Assembly (NCBI GenBank): GCA_038373865.1 | Contig: JAXGGA010005135.1 | Span: forward strand, 16,903 to 80,902 | Direction of reading: 5' to 3' | Source: Uloborus plumipes | Taxonomy: Eukaryota; Arthropoda; Arachnida; Araneae; Uloboridae | DNA: 64,000 nt | Shown: one piece after another, positions 35,040-45,899 of the stretch | Position numbering within the stretch: position 1 is the first letter of the stretch | Layout of the letters: every line of letters starts with the position of its first letter | Translations under genes and position numbers: made by a program | The notes under the pieces: generated by a model | What the model saw: only the letters and a program-made list of their open reading frames with translations | What the model was told of the DNA's origin: nothing | Database searches by the model: none

Positions 35040-35628
35040 ATCAGGGCAAGTAGTTAAAATATTAAACATGCAGAAAACATTTTTGTCCTGAGTTAAAATT
35101 CGAATACTATTTAAAATATACTGAAGAATCCCTTTCAAATTGCAAAAGATATTCCATCAGAAGAAATATCTGCATCTGGCATACCTTCACTCCAGTTACA
35201 TTACAAACAGTAAAACTATTAAACATGCCGAAAGAAATATTTTTTATCACATCGAAAGAATTTTTGTCCTTATTTGAAATTACCAATACTTTGCTATATA
35301 AGATGATTGCAGATGAAAATTCCATTTGAATTCAGAAAGATGTCCAGTCATACAAGATATTACCTGGCATATCATCGTTGCAGATCTGTTGTGAATAATG
35401 AAATTATTAAACACCCTAAGAGTAAGATTTTTAATCGCGTCGGAAAAATTTTCGACTTGATTTGTAATCGTAAATATTTTACCAAATATGCTGAAGAATT
35501 TCTACTTAGGCGCAAAAGAAGTCCCACTAGACAAGATATCATCTGGCACACCATGTTTCTGGGTTTTTTGTCCCTAGTTTCCATCAGACAAGATATGATC
35601 AGACTAGGTAAATATTTTCACCAATTTC

Positions 35629-35659
<31 letters not shown>

Positions 35660-36230
35660 TTTGCTGTTGCCAATATTTTACCAAACATGTTGAAGAGTTT
35701 TAGCATAGTTGCAAAAGATGTTCCACCAGACAAGATGTCTGATGGTATACCATCTTTCAGTTATGTTCCAACTAGTTAGAATAAAACCTGCTAAAAGTAA
35801 TGTATTAAATTATGCCCAAAGAATTTTCGTCCTGATTCGGAATCGCCAATATTTTACCAAAGAATTCCTCTCGAGTCACAAAAGATGTATCACCAGGCAA
35901 GATTACCATCTGGTATACCATCTTTCAGTTATGTTCCGAATAATCAAAATATTAAACCTACTAAAAGTAATATACTTAATTATGTCCAACAAATTTTTGT
36001 CTGAATTCGCGATGGTCAATATTTTACCGAAGAATTCCTCCCGAGTCACGAAAGATGTTCCACCAGGCAAGATATTATCTCTCAGTTACGTTTCGAATAG
36101 TCAGAATATAAAACCTGCTAAAAGTAATATATTTAATTATGTCCAACGAATGTTCGTCTGGATTCGCGATGGCTAATATTTTACCAAAGAATTCCTCCCG
36201 AGTCGCGAAAGATGGTTCCATCAGACAACA
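35040..36230 (+). repeat. Degenerate tandem (satellite-like) array, period about 145-175 bp
   Basis: The recurring order is (T/A)TAAAAC-TGCTAAAAGTAAT, TTATGTCCAA-GAATTTT-GTC, AATATTTTACC(A/G)AAGAATTC, CTCGAGTCACAAAAGATGT, CACCAGGCAAGAT. The last three units (35690-36230) are close copies. Earlier ones (35040-35690) are diverged and interrupted by an A-run at 35629-35650. A 155-codon open frame (35709-36176) spans the units and simply translates the repeat. I do not regard it as a gene. Confidence 0.8.
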
Positions 36231-37030
36231 CCGTCGTCACGCACCTGTCCTTTTCCCTGCATCGCTTCCTGCCCCAAATTGAGCTCCCCAGAGGAAACAG
36301 CCGAAATTTGTGACGGCGATAAAAAATATCCGAAGCCACCTACGCATGAAGAATTCGCATATAAAACCCTTTTCTTTTTATTTATTCTCTCCCAAAGAAG
36401 GGCCTGCATATATTGTCATAACCCCTCTTCCTTCCTCCAATTAGACAGTACGGCTTAAAGAGTCAATTATGGGATTGTATAACTTAAGGGAGGAAATTGG
36501 GGTTCATTTATCTAATGCGAATTGTTATGGTAACGTACATACAGTCACTCATCCATTGAAGACAGTACTGGTAAAATCAGTTCTTGGGGGTTTTTAGTGG
36601 AGTTTCAGACACTGGAGGATGAACTTGGACTGAAAAAAGGTTATTCACAGATCAAAGATTTCGCTTTTACATATCGCTCCCCAGCAATAGAAGTGACACA
36701 AAAAAATTAAATACTTATTATTGATTTAAAAATTTTACTTCAATGCTTTTTCTTGTTTCAAAACTTACGAAAAGTTAGTCAAATACATAACTGGTGCGTA
36801 GTGGAGTTTTATTGGTATATCGTACTAAGTAATGGCACATGATTAAAATTTCATAATTTACATTTTCGAAGAAACAGTCTTGAACTTTGCACACACTTTT
36901 TAGTTTCAGTGCAAAAATTAAACAATTAGCATTGTGAATATTTTGCGCTTACTATATCAGTTAAAAAGTAGTACGACGTAAAACCTTGATTTTCTCCAAT
37001 GCTGTTGGAACACTGAAACAGCCTTTTGCT

Positions 37031-37084
37031 TGCAATACACCGCCAACTCGGCTATTTCGATAGCCGAGTTGGCGGTGTATTGCA
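37031..37084. repeat. Perfect 25-bp inverted repeat with TTCG loop
   Basis: TGCAATACACCGCCAACTCG followed by GCTAT, then TTCG, then the exact complement. The stem is GC-richer than its surroundings. It could be the hairpin of a small structured RNA or the core of a palindromic mobile or repeat unit. No other copy was seen in this window. Confidence 0.9.
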
Positions 37085-37312
37085 TGTTTCTGCCTTAGTC
37101 CTTGCTTAGGGGCGGCTACTCATTGCTTTACAGCATTTTGCTGTTAGTTGGTTTCCAATTCTGTAGCTCTTTTTCTTTCTTTTTCTTTTGTGGTTCTTTT
37201 TTTTGCTGAGGTGTGGTATATTATAGCCAAAGATTTTGCAGTAACTTTTTTGTCTGTTCTTCAACTTTTTGTGACCATGAAAAAGCTTTTGCAAAATTAA
37301 ATCGTGGATCGG

Positions 37313-37465
37313 AGATGTTTTCTTCTTATTATTATCTTTTCTTTTTCTTCTTCTTATATTATCATTTTCTCCTTCTTATCTTATATTTATATATCTTATC
37401 TTTCTTCTTCTCATCTTCTCATTTTATTCTTTCTTTCTTTTCTTTTCTTTTTTTGCCAAAAACAA
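37313..37465 (+). repeat. Long polypyrimidine (TTC/TTA-rich) tract
   Basis: About 150 bases are nearly all T and C with a few A (TTCTTCTT, TTTCTTTCTTTT). It creates artefactual Phe/Leu/Ser/Tyr-rich open frames in two phases. Confidence 0.85.
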
Positions 37466-38550
37466 AGCATTTGCGGACAACTAAAAGGATGCGATTGTTT
37501 CTTCTTTTTTTGAATCAGTAAGATTTTTTTTTCATTTTGGGTTATTTAAAAAAAATGTGAAATTTTTTGTAACGACTGAGGGTTTTTTTTAATTTGTTTT
37601 TACAAAATAATTACAATAATAAATAAACTAATAAATATATGAAAAAAATTGAAACTGTCGCCAGAAAATATTTAAATGTAAGGAATAAGATATAAAATAA
37701 CTATTTCGAGAATTATACATTAGTAATAAATGTTTCTAATGAGTCATAGAAAATTAATTACAAAAAAATGATCATAAATAAATAAACAAATAAATTACAA
37801 AATTTACGCAAAAAAGTTGTATGAGACATTATTTACGTATCTATATATGTATGTATGCATTATTCTTACGGTTATGTTTTTGATTAAAGAAACTTTTTAA
37901 ACGTCAATGGGCATAAATCTCTGAGGACTTATTTTTTCCCGGCTCGATGCCGGTTCGCCATCAGAGAAAACCGCTTGAGAATTACTGTTCTAGAGAGATG
38001 ATCCTCGAATACGGATTAAATCAAAGAGGTATTTCCAACCATTTTGGCGAACGAGTACTTTTCAGGACGGAGTTTATTTGTTTCTCTTGCAATTTGATTG
38101 CCGTTTTAGGTGGGGGTTCACTGCAAATAAATGTGACCGATCAAAAACGCATCGTGACTTTAAGGACACAATGCATAAATTCTATTGGCATTTTCATATG
38201 CTTATGCAAGACGGACAATGTTATAAAGTTCGTACGATCTATGGATATTTTTGTGGTCATGAATACTCACAGAGAGCCCAAAAGGTTAATATAGCAATTT
38301 CGTAAATGGCTAATGAATAAAGATAGTGAATAATTGAGGTATGTAGTACCTAACGTGATCTTTATGTCTCCGGATTTTGATCAAGCGAAGAGCTAAAACC
38401 AATTACATACCTCCCCCGCATAATTCTACTCCTCCAATGCCTGATATTTTTCGGCCGGTAATTGCCTCGACATCCGCGAAATCCAAATTTCGGGGCATTT
38501 TGATGCCTGTGTCGATGCGGCACGTCGTGCGGACGTGATTGTCATGCTAC

Positions 38551-39019
38551 GATAACACAGAGGAAGAGGATCATAAGCGCTTCGCTTGCTTGAAGGCCTA
38601 ATCAGGGTTGCCTGCCCTTTGCTGGGCACAAAAGGGGTTCTGCTTCTTGGTGCGATGACAGAAGCGATCGCAAATCACTTTTTGGCTTGATCGAAGGAAT
38701 TGTTAGAGTATATGCAGATCGCCAAACTGAAAACGGAGGGATTCATTTGGTTCATTATGGAGCAAGGGGCGACTTGATGAGTTAAAAGAAATAACAGATT
38801 GATTTTCTTAGGAATTTGAGGGCTTTGAGATTATGGGTTGATTTCTTTTAGTGAAAAAAGAAAACAAATTTGATGTAGTGGCTATAACCATAAATGGACT
38901 TGTTTGCATTCAAAACCTGATATGACGGCGAGTCTGTAACTTGCATTTAAATCTCAATGTAATATTTACAAAAGCCATGTATTGTACAATATGATTCCAG
39001 TAATCATTAATAGTTAACC
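38551..39019 (+). repeat. Tandem repeat unit 1 (about 469 bp)
   Basis: It begins GATAACACAGAGGAAGAGGA, then GGCCTAATCAGGGTTGCCTG, CACAAAAGGGGTTCTGCTTC, GATGTAGTGGCTATAACCAT and GTAATCATTAATAGTTAACC. Unit 2 starts at 39020 with GATAACACGGAGGAAGAGGA. There is no convincing coding frame. Confidence 0.8.
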
Positions 39020-39083
39020 GATAACACGGAGGAAGAGGATCATAAGTGCTCCGCTCCGCTTGCCTGAAGGCCTACCAAATCTA

Positions 39084-40410
39084 GTCCGTGGAGTTAGTGC
39101 AAACATATTTCACTTCCGGATACCAGTCTGAAATTTAATGTGGGGCTTAAATTCACATAGGAGGACAAAAAAACGCCGGGAGACACTTGATCGGAGGTCA
39201 AGGTCATTCCGTGATGACGTCATCAAAACGACCGCTTTTAGAGGTAAATACGTTCGTTTAACTGCTTAAAACTCCATCATAGATTGAAATACTGCAAAAC
39301 TCAAATATATCACCTGAAAGCTCTTTAAAAGAGCTATTTAGAAAGATTTAATTTTTCTTTCTGAGGTCAAGGGCCCACCTGTGATGACGTCATCAAAATG
39401 GCCGCTTTTACAGGTAAATACGTTTGTTTAACTCCCCCTAAAACTCCATCATAGATTCAAATGTTGTAAAACTCAAATATATCATCTGAAAGCTCTTTAA
39501 AAGAGCTATTTAGAAAATTTTAATTTTTCTTTCTGAGGTCAAGTTCCCACCTGTAATGACGTCATCAAAATGGCCTCAAATGACGTCATCACAGGTGGGC
39601 CCTTGACCTGAGAAATAAAAATTAAATCTTTCTAGATAGCTCTTTTAAAAAGCTTTTAGATGATATATTTGAGTTTTGCAATATTTGAATCTATGATGGA
39701 GTTTTAGGGGGAGTTAAACAAACGTATTTACCTGTAAAAGCGGCCATTTTGATGACGTCAGTAGTGGTGGGACCTTGACCTCAGAAAGAAAAATTAAATC
39801 TTTCTAAATAGCTCTTTTAAAGAGCTTTCAGATGATATAGTTGAGTTTTGAAATATTTAAATCTATGATGGAGTTTTAAGCAGTTAAACGAACGTATTTA
39901 CTTGTAAAAGCGGCCATTTTGATGACGTCATCACAGGTGAGCCCTTGACCTCAGAAAGAAAAATTAAATCTTTCTAAATAGATCTTTTAAAGCGCTTTCA
40001 GATGATTTAGTTGAGTTTTGAAATATTTAAATCTATGATGGAGTTTTAGGGGGAGTTAAACAAACGTATTTACCTTTAAAAGCGGCCATTTTGATGACGT
40101 CATTACAGGTGGGCCCTTGACCTCAGAAAGAAAAATTAAATATTTTTAAATAGCTCTTTTAAAGAGCTTTCAGATGATACCTCTGAGTTTTGCAATATTT
40201 TAATCTATGATGGAGTTTAAGCAATTAAACGAACGTATTTACCTGTAAAAGCGGCCATCTTGATGACGTCATCACGGGAGTTCATGACCCCTGATCAAGT
40301 GTCTCCCGGCTGTTTTTTGTTCTTATATATGTACCTAAGCTCTGTACCAAATTTCACACTGGTATCCGGAAGTGAAATATTTCGGCTGTTTTTGTCGCTG
40401 ACTCCACAGA
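39084..40410. mobile_element. Foldback-type element with arrayed CRE-like repeats
   Basis: The termini GTCCGTGGAGTTAGTGC and, inverted, TCTGTGGAGTCAGCG are bordered by CTA at 39081-39083 and 40411-40413. Subterminal CACTTCCGGATACCAGT is mirrored near 40359-40375. The interior is an array of about 165-bp units, two to three in one orientation and about four in the other, meeting near 39570. Each carries TGATGACGTCATCAAAATGG or its complement, TAAATACGTTTGTTTAAC, and AAAGCTCTTTAAAAGAGCTA. No transposase was found. Confidence 0.8.
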
Positions 40411-40564
40411 CTAATCAAGGTTGCCAGATCTTTGCTGTGCACAAAAGAGGTTCTGATTTTTGGTGCCGATGACAGAAGTGATCGCAAATCATTTTTTGGC
40501 TCGATCGAACCGAACGAAGGACTTTAGGATATGCAGATCGTCAAACGAGAAAAGAGCGGATTCA

Positions 40565-40652
40565 ATTTATTTATTTATTTTTTATTTATTTATTTATTTA
40601 TTTATTTTTTTTTTTTTTATTTATTTATTTATTTATTTTTTTTTTTTTTTTT
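40565..40652. repeat. (TTTA)n microsatellite
   Basis: About 20 TTTA/TTTAT units with T-runs, inside tandem unit 2 and absent from unit 1. Confidence 0.9.
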
Positions 40653-40890
40653 GAGAAAATGAGGTAAAACAATTTTTTGGTTGATTTTCTTATCAATTTG
40701 AAGGCTTTTAGAATATAGGTTAATTTGTTTTAGTGATAGCGAAACAAGGTTGATGTAGTGGCTATAACTATAAGTAGGCTTGTTTGTGTTCAAAACCAAG
40801 TTACAGGACGAGTCTGTCACTTGCATATAAATCTTCATTAAGTATTTGCAGAATCCATGTACAATATTATTCCAGTTATCATTATTAACC

Positions 40891-41160
40891 GATAACACAG
40901 ATTAAGAGGATCATAAACCTTTCACTTTCCTGAAGGCCTGAATCAGGGTTGCCTGCCCTTTGCTAGGCACAAAAGGGGTTCTGCTTCTTGGTGGAGATGA
41001 CAAAAGCGATCGCAAATTATTGTTTGACTCCATCAAACGATGGGTTTTGGGCTATGCAGATCGCCAAACTGAAAATGGGTTAATTCTTTGGTTCATTGCG
41101 GAACAAGGGGCGCCTTGATGAGTTAAAACAACTAATAGGTTGATTTGCTTACCAGGGAGC
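40891..41160 (+). repeat. Tandem repeat unit 3 (truncated)
   Basis: GATAACACAGATTAAGAGGA, CAGGGTTGCCTGCCCTTTGC, CACAAAAGGGGTTCTGCTTC, GAACAAGGGGCGCCTTGATG. It departs from the unit near GATTTGCTTACC. Confidence 0.75.
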
Positions 41161-41164
41161 CACA

Positions 41165-44100
41165 TGAATAGTGTAATAATGGCAAAAGTTGAAATAGGTA
41201 GCAATAGAAATAGTATATTGTGAAATTTCTTTGACAGGAAGAATTATTCGCTCTCGTGCTCATGCCCCCCTTTATCACGACATAAAAGCTTAAATTTTGC
41301 CGAAATTAATGAAAAGTGTCAAATTTAAGGGCTTGGTGAGAAATTGAAAGTACATGCGATTGCACCGGTTACATGAAGCAGAACATCCATTTGCCAAGTG
41401 TCTGGGGAAAAAAAACTCGAAGGAAGATGTGCTAGTTTTGATTCTATGTTCCCTTTCAGAAAATGGAAGATCTGGCACTTTTGCTTTACTCTGCAATAAC
41501 CTCAGATTACGAATAAATAAATAAATGAATAAATGAAATTAAAAAAAATGCTGAGAAGACGAGGTTCTAAGTTTGATTAGATTGGCACCCTCCAAAATTC
41601 AACATTTACACGCCACTGAAACGAGCCTCTATTTTAACTTTCCAATGATTTCGTTGCCACCGGGACATATTTGTTCAGCAGTCAGTTTTAGAAACTTCAT
41701 ACCGTTGACAGAAACTGACGTCTACAGATAATACAATGAAATACGGTGTTATTAAAATAACTTAGAATTTCATTGCATCATTTGTCTTGAATTCAGAACC
41801 ACTAAAAATATATATGTGTCTCGATAAAACAAATTAATAGGACACGTCCGTGTCAATAAAGCCCTCACTCTCTAAACTTTCTCTTCCCCGCTCCCTCCCT
41901 CTTTAAAAATAATCTTAATAATAATAATAATAAAAGGAAGTGAAAGGTTCATAAGTTTGATTTTCAATTTTTAATTTTTTTCAGTTATTTGCATTTAAGA
42001 ACAAAGGTTCAACGTTTCACCAAACTCCGGTTAATCCATGGACCTTCAGTTTCAAATACCATTTTCTTGGTTCTGTTAAAATGATTCCGATCAACAAATT
42101 TCTATTGACATTTTAATTCAAACTCAGTGCAATGGCTGGCGGCCAAATCGAATCACATTGCATGAATACATTTCGTCTAACATCTTACAAGATGAACGTT
42201 AGATCATTTTGTAATTAACATCATTATTTTGTCGACAATTTGATTAATAATACACATTTAATGCTTTTAGCACTTGCTACTGTGAACTTAATCTTTGTAA
42301 TTTGCTTCTCGCTATGATATTAAAAAGAAAAGAAGAAGAAAAAACGTGATTTTCGACGTAAGGTTCTATAAAATACAAATCTAAAACCCAATTTTAATTT
42401 ACAGGGACGAATAAGAAAAAAGAAAGAAAGAAAGCAAAGAGAAGAAATAAATCTAACCGAGGCTTTAAATTGAAATATAATTCTAAATGACGCCAAGCAT
42501 CGACTCAGTTAAAGAATTAAAACCAAGTTCGTGATACAGTTACCGGTTTATAAACATTCATTGTAAAAGAAAGAAATACGCGTTTGGGATTGAAGAGGTG
42601 GTCGAATGATAAGTTCACTGGCTTTCTGCTGATCTAAAGTTCAACAGTGAAGTACAGAGAAGAGGGAAGCATTTTATTAATAACTATGTTGCTAGAGAAA
42701 ACTTTAACTGTAGTTAACCTTACTGTCTAACCACCGACGAAATTGAAAGGCTAGCATCCGGTTGTGCCAATGTATGAACGAGTCGAAGCGTCATGATTAA
42801 GTTTCACCACTTTGGATTCTTTGAAGTGTTCTGTCTTTTCTGCTTTTTGATGAGTGGTTGTCTTTTCTGGCAAGTTATCGCGTTTTTGTCATTTTTCAGT
42901 GTGAGCAATTATTATCTGCTCATCTATTTGACAAAGCTTGGTAATGTTCTAAAACTTTGCTCTGATGACCCTAGCTCCACAACAATAAAAAATTGAAAGT
43001 GAATGAATTGGATCTAAAGTGGTCGAACTGAAGCTTGGTGTATCGGTCTGTATAGTGGCTCTAACTCCGATTTACAGTTGAAAATGGATGCATCTATTAG
43101 TTTTTAGTGGTGCTAACTTTTGCAGATGGGTGCTAACCTCTGAAGTAAGCAGAGAGACATTTAAATGACGAATAATAAGCATTAAATTTTTACTTTTCAT
43201 CCTCATTCAGATGGACTCGTCTTAGCTGGTCGCTTGCCAATTCCCTAGCAACATTTCATGACTACCATAGTTAGTGCTAAGGCAGCACTGATTGGAAAAC
43301 ATTTCAGAAGTCAGTGTGAATATTTTTGCTAAATTATTTCTAGATTTAATCAGATCTACGGTAAAACCTTGAATTGTATTTTTATTAGTGCGGAACGGTT
43401 TCAACATTTTTTTTTTTTTTCAGAAGGATACAAAATATTTCATTTCTCTTTTTAGAAAAATATACTTTTAACACCTTATAATATCGGTTTTTGCAACGTT
43501 TTCCCACATAAAACAAATTATGTTTGATTTAAGTTTGAATTTTTGTATTTTATTCATTCATTTAGTGCTTTTTCTCTTTTTATCTTTTGATATAATGAAA
43601 TTATGTAGTTGATTAGTTTTTCAAATATGTTATTTAATATAGTTAAGGCATCAATGAAACTATGCTTTTAACAAACGCTGCTAAGCATTTCTACTGAAAT
43701 TGAAGGTTATAATCGAAAAATTACAAATGCAAGTAATTTATAGATCAATCATAACATTTAAGCACATCTTTTCAGACTATCTTTTGAAAAAAAAAACTTG
43801 AAAAATTGAAGTAAGTCAGCAGTAAGATTATTTGGCAAAAAGCCGAAAAGAAGAATCAAAACATTTTAAGGCCTGTTCTCCGAGATTTTTTTTTTTTTTT
43901 TTGAGCTTTTTTTTTGAGACATAGCATGAACATGCTTGCGGGAAACAATTAAATTTCTCTTTTGTACAAAATTCTAGCCCTTGTATCATTATTCTTTATT
44001 TATGCTTTAGAATTTTTCATCTTTTTCGAGCATACTTGTGAGATTAATGTTTTAAAAAGAAGGGTTTCTTTTTATTTCTTTATCTATTTTTTAAAATTTT

Positions 44101-45140
44101 AAACAACATTAAAAAAGTCATGTGAAAAAGCATTTCATATATAAGCCATTATGGTTTTTAATTTTGAAGCTGTTTCTCGGTTTTTGGAATTTTTGTATTC
44201 CCTATCTTATTTTTTGTTTGGGATCTTTGAACTTCATCAAAGGTTCGGCGCTCACCGCATAGTACACGTATATCGTTGTGGTTCTTGCTTCAATAAATCA
44301 AAACTGACCAATCAACTTACCAAAAAATCATTTTTGGGATAAATGGGAGAGGGGGAAAGATATTATCGATGTAATTTACCCAGTGCTGGAGGGAAGCAGT
44401 GCTCTGAGGGAGAAGCAAGCCGGGGGGCAGCAATTTCGCTCCTTTTTCTGTTTTCTTTTTCTTTTTTTTCGTTAAAACAATGCAAGAACTTGCAGGAAAA
44501 TAGGTAAGGAAGGAGGGGGATTTGTATATTTCAATTTTCTATCCCGGTTGGGAAAAAATGAAGTTTCGGCGCTGAATTTACCGAACTTAAACTATCTTTT
44601 TTAAAGAGAAAGATTTTTTTTTAAACGTTAACAAATAAAACTAAATCTCTAGCATCTGGAATGCTGTGATGCTTCTCACAATATTTGAGACAGCAACTTA
44701 AACATTTCACGCAAGCACAGTTAAAACAAAAACAGTTTGATTGATTTATATTTTTTTCTGCCTAGTATTGCATTCACGAAATATTTGGCACTCAAACTTC
44801 ATGATCAATTTTCATTTTAATCCCTGCAATTTTGGTTGAGTAAGAAAGTCAAGGTTAAACTTGCAATTTGCATTTATGTAGTTATAGGTTCTCACAAGAA
44901 AGGGGGAAAATAGTTGGTTGACTACTTTGGATAAATTTTCAACATTTACAACAAAATGAAATAAATATATTATAGTCAACGACAGAGAAAAAAGAAAATT
45001 AATGTAATATATTTTTTGAAATTATTAGGATACACTATACGAGACAAAGTGTTATAGCTTTAATCGCTTAACGATAGTATTGTTTTCAAAATACAGTCAT
45101 AAAAGTGACTTTTTTTCCAAACAAATTATGCAAATAAAGA
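41165..45140. other. Gene-free AT-rich stretch
   Basis: I see no gene. It contains the diverged duplicate at 42040-42285, homopolymers (T near 43888-43902), an AAT run near 41917-41931 and a small hAT-like end (ACACGCCACTGA) near 41609. Confidence 0.4.
42040..42285 (+). repeat. Diverged duplicate of 26690-26965
   Basis: The matching blocks are listed for the partner. There are no terminal repeats and no coding frame. Confidence 0.5.
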
Positions 45141-45147
45141 AATCCTA

Positions 45148-45320
45148 CCTGGCTTAGCTATAGAATCTTTGTTCCATGTGCCGGAGGTAGTGTGTTCGAT
45201 TCTCATCGGTGCCCTGGGTGTTTTTCCTTGTTTTGTGCTATAACTCTTTCTTCTGTTTTGTGTCTAAATTAAAAAGGTTCAGGTTGAGACCCTAGAGGCC
45301 ATGGCGCACAATCTTTCCTA
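45148..45320 (+). mobile_element. tRNA-derived SINE, second family
   Basis: TGGCTTAGCTATAGAATC has an A-box shape and GTGTTCGATTCTCAT is a B box. The body (GTGCCCTGGGTGTTTTTCC, TTTTGTGCTATAACTC, TTCTGTTTTGTGTCT) differs from family S. It is a single copy in this window, so the boundaries are approximate. Confidence 0.55.
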
Positions 45321-45705
45321 AGTGTTTGACTATGGATACGTTTGTTTACAAAACCAATGTAACTAACGGTGTTTGTACAATACATGTATTTATTTCTGAT
45401 TTGTTTTCCTTTTTTAAGCTTCTACTTTGCACGCTTTAATCCCATATTACGGGCAGATGAAATAGGAGACGAAAGCTCAACCCCTAATTTCGACGAGAAC
45501 AAGTGGGAAGGGTTTAAAGAAATTAGTTTAGTTACTTCTGCACCTCTCACATTGAACAAACATAAAACTAAACTGTTCTTCTTGATATAAATTGTTTCAA
45601 GATTCATTTTCTTTCTTTCTCTTTTACCCACTTCAAACAACACGAAAACAAATATCGCACGGTGACTACTCCTGGAATCCAAAATTTGCTTAAAAAAAAA
45701 AAAAA

Positions 45706-45844
45706 AAAGAATCGTGCCATGAATCTTTTACAACCTGGACAGTGCCCCCCATCCCCCTCTGATTGTGGATCCACATCCATCCATCTCCTTCGTCTTGATG
45801 AAGAGGACAGGAAGCGGCCGGAGATCAACCGAATCCATACGCAG
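45706..45844 (+). CDS. Weak candidate coding exon, unknown protein
   Basis: This GC-richer island has an open frame reading MNLLQPGQCPPSPSDCGSTS and on to RLDEEDRKRPEINRIHTQ. It ends on a codon boundary at CGCAG|GTGACT (GT at 45845-45846), a usable donor. The frame also stays open to a stop at 45884, so a terminal exon is possible. The upstream acceptor is unconvincing because an A-run precedes it. The opposite strand is open too (74 codons), which weakens the case. No domain was recognised. Confidence 0.25.
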
Positions 45845-45899
45845 GTGACTCTGACCTCCGTGACCTCCGCTCACTTCCTCTACTAGTCACTAAACTTCC

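Larger units (their letters stand above)
36235..38545. other. Gene-free stretch with a perfect hairpin and a pyrimidine tract
   Basis: Apart from the hairpin (37031-37084) and tract (37313-37465), I see no gene. A short hAT-like end (ACCGCTTGAGAATTACTG) lies at 37970-37987, next to an unrecognised 115-codon frame starting at 37947. Confidence 0.4.
39020..40890 (+). repeat. Tandem repeat unit 2, interrupted by the foldback element
   Basis: Unit sequence up to GAAGGCCTA (39066-39074) resumes after 40413 with ATCAAGGTTGCCAGATC, then GATGTAGTGGCTATAACTAT. It also carries a TTTA expansion (40565-40652). Unit 3 starts at 40891. Confidence 0.75.

Noticed and set aside
35709..36176. 155-codon open frame
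   Set aside because: It is a translation of the satellite units, with repeats in the peptide matching the DNA period.
37213..37521. 102-codon hydrophobic open frame resembling a membrane protein
   Set aside because: Created by the polypyrimidine tract; Phe/Leu/Ser/Tyr composition follows from TTC/TTA runs and a second phase is equally open.
39190..40270. CRISPR-like array (regular repeats about 165 bp apart)
   Set aside because: Repeats are long, occur in both orientations, and the spacers are themselves conserved; this is a foldback transposon in eukaryotic DNA.
40460..40654. Open frame ending in a Phe/Tyr/Leu run
   Set aside because: Produced by the TTTA microsatellite.
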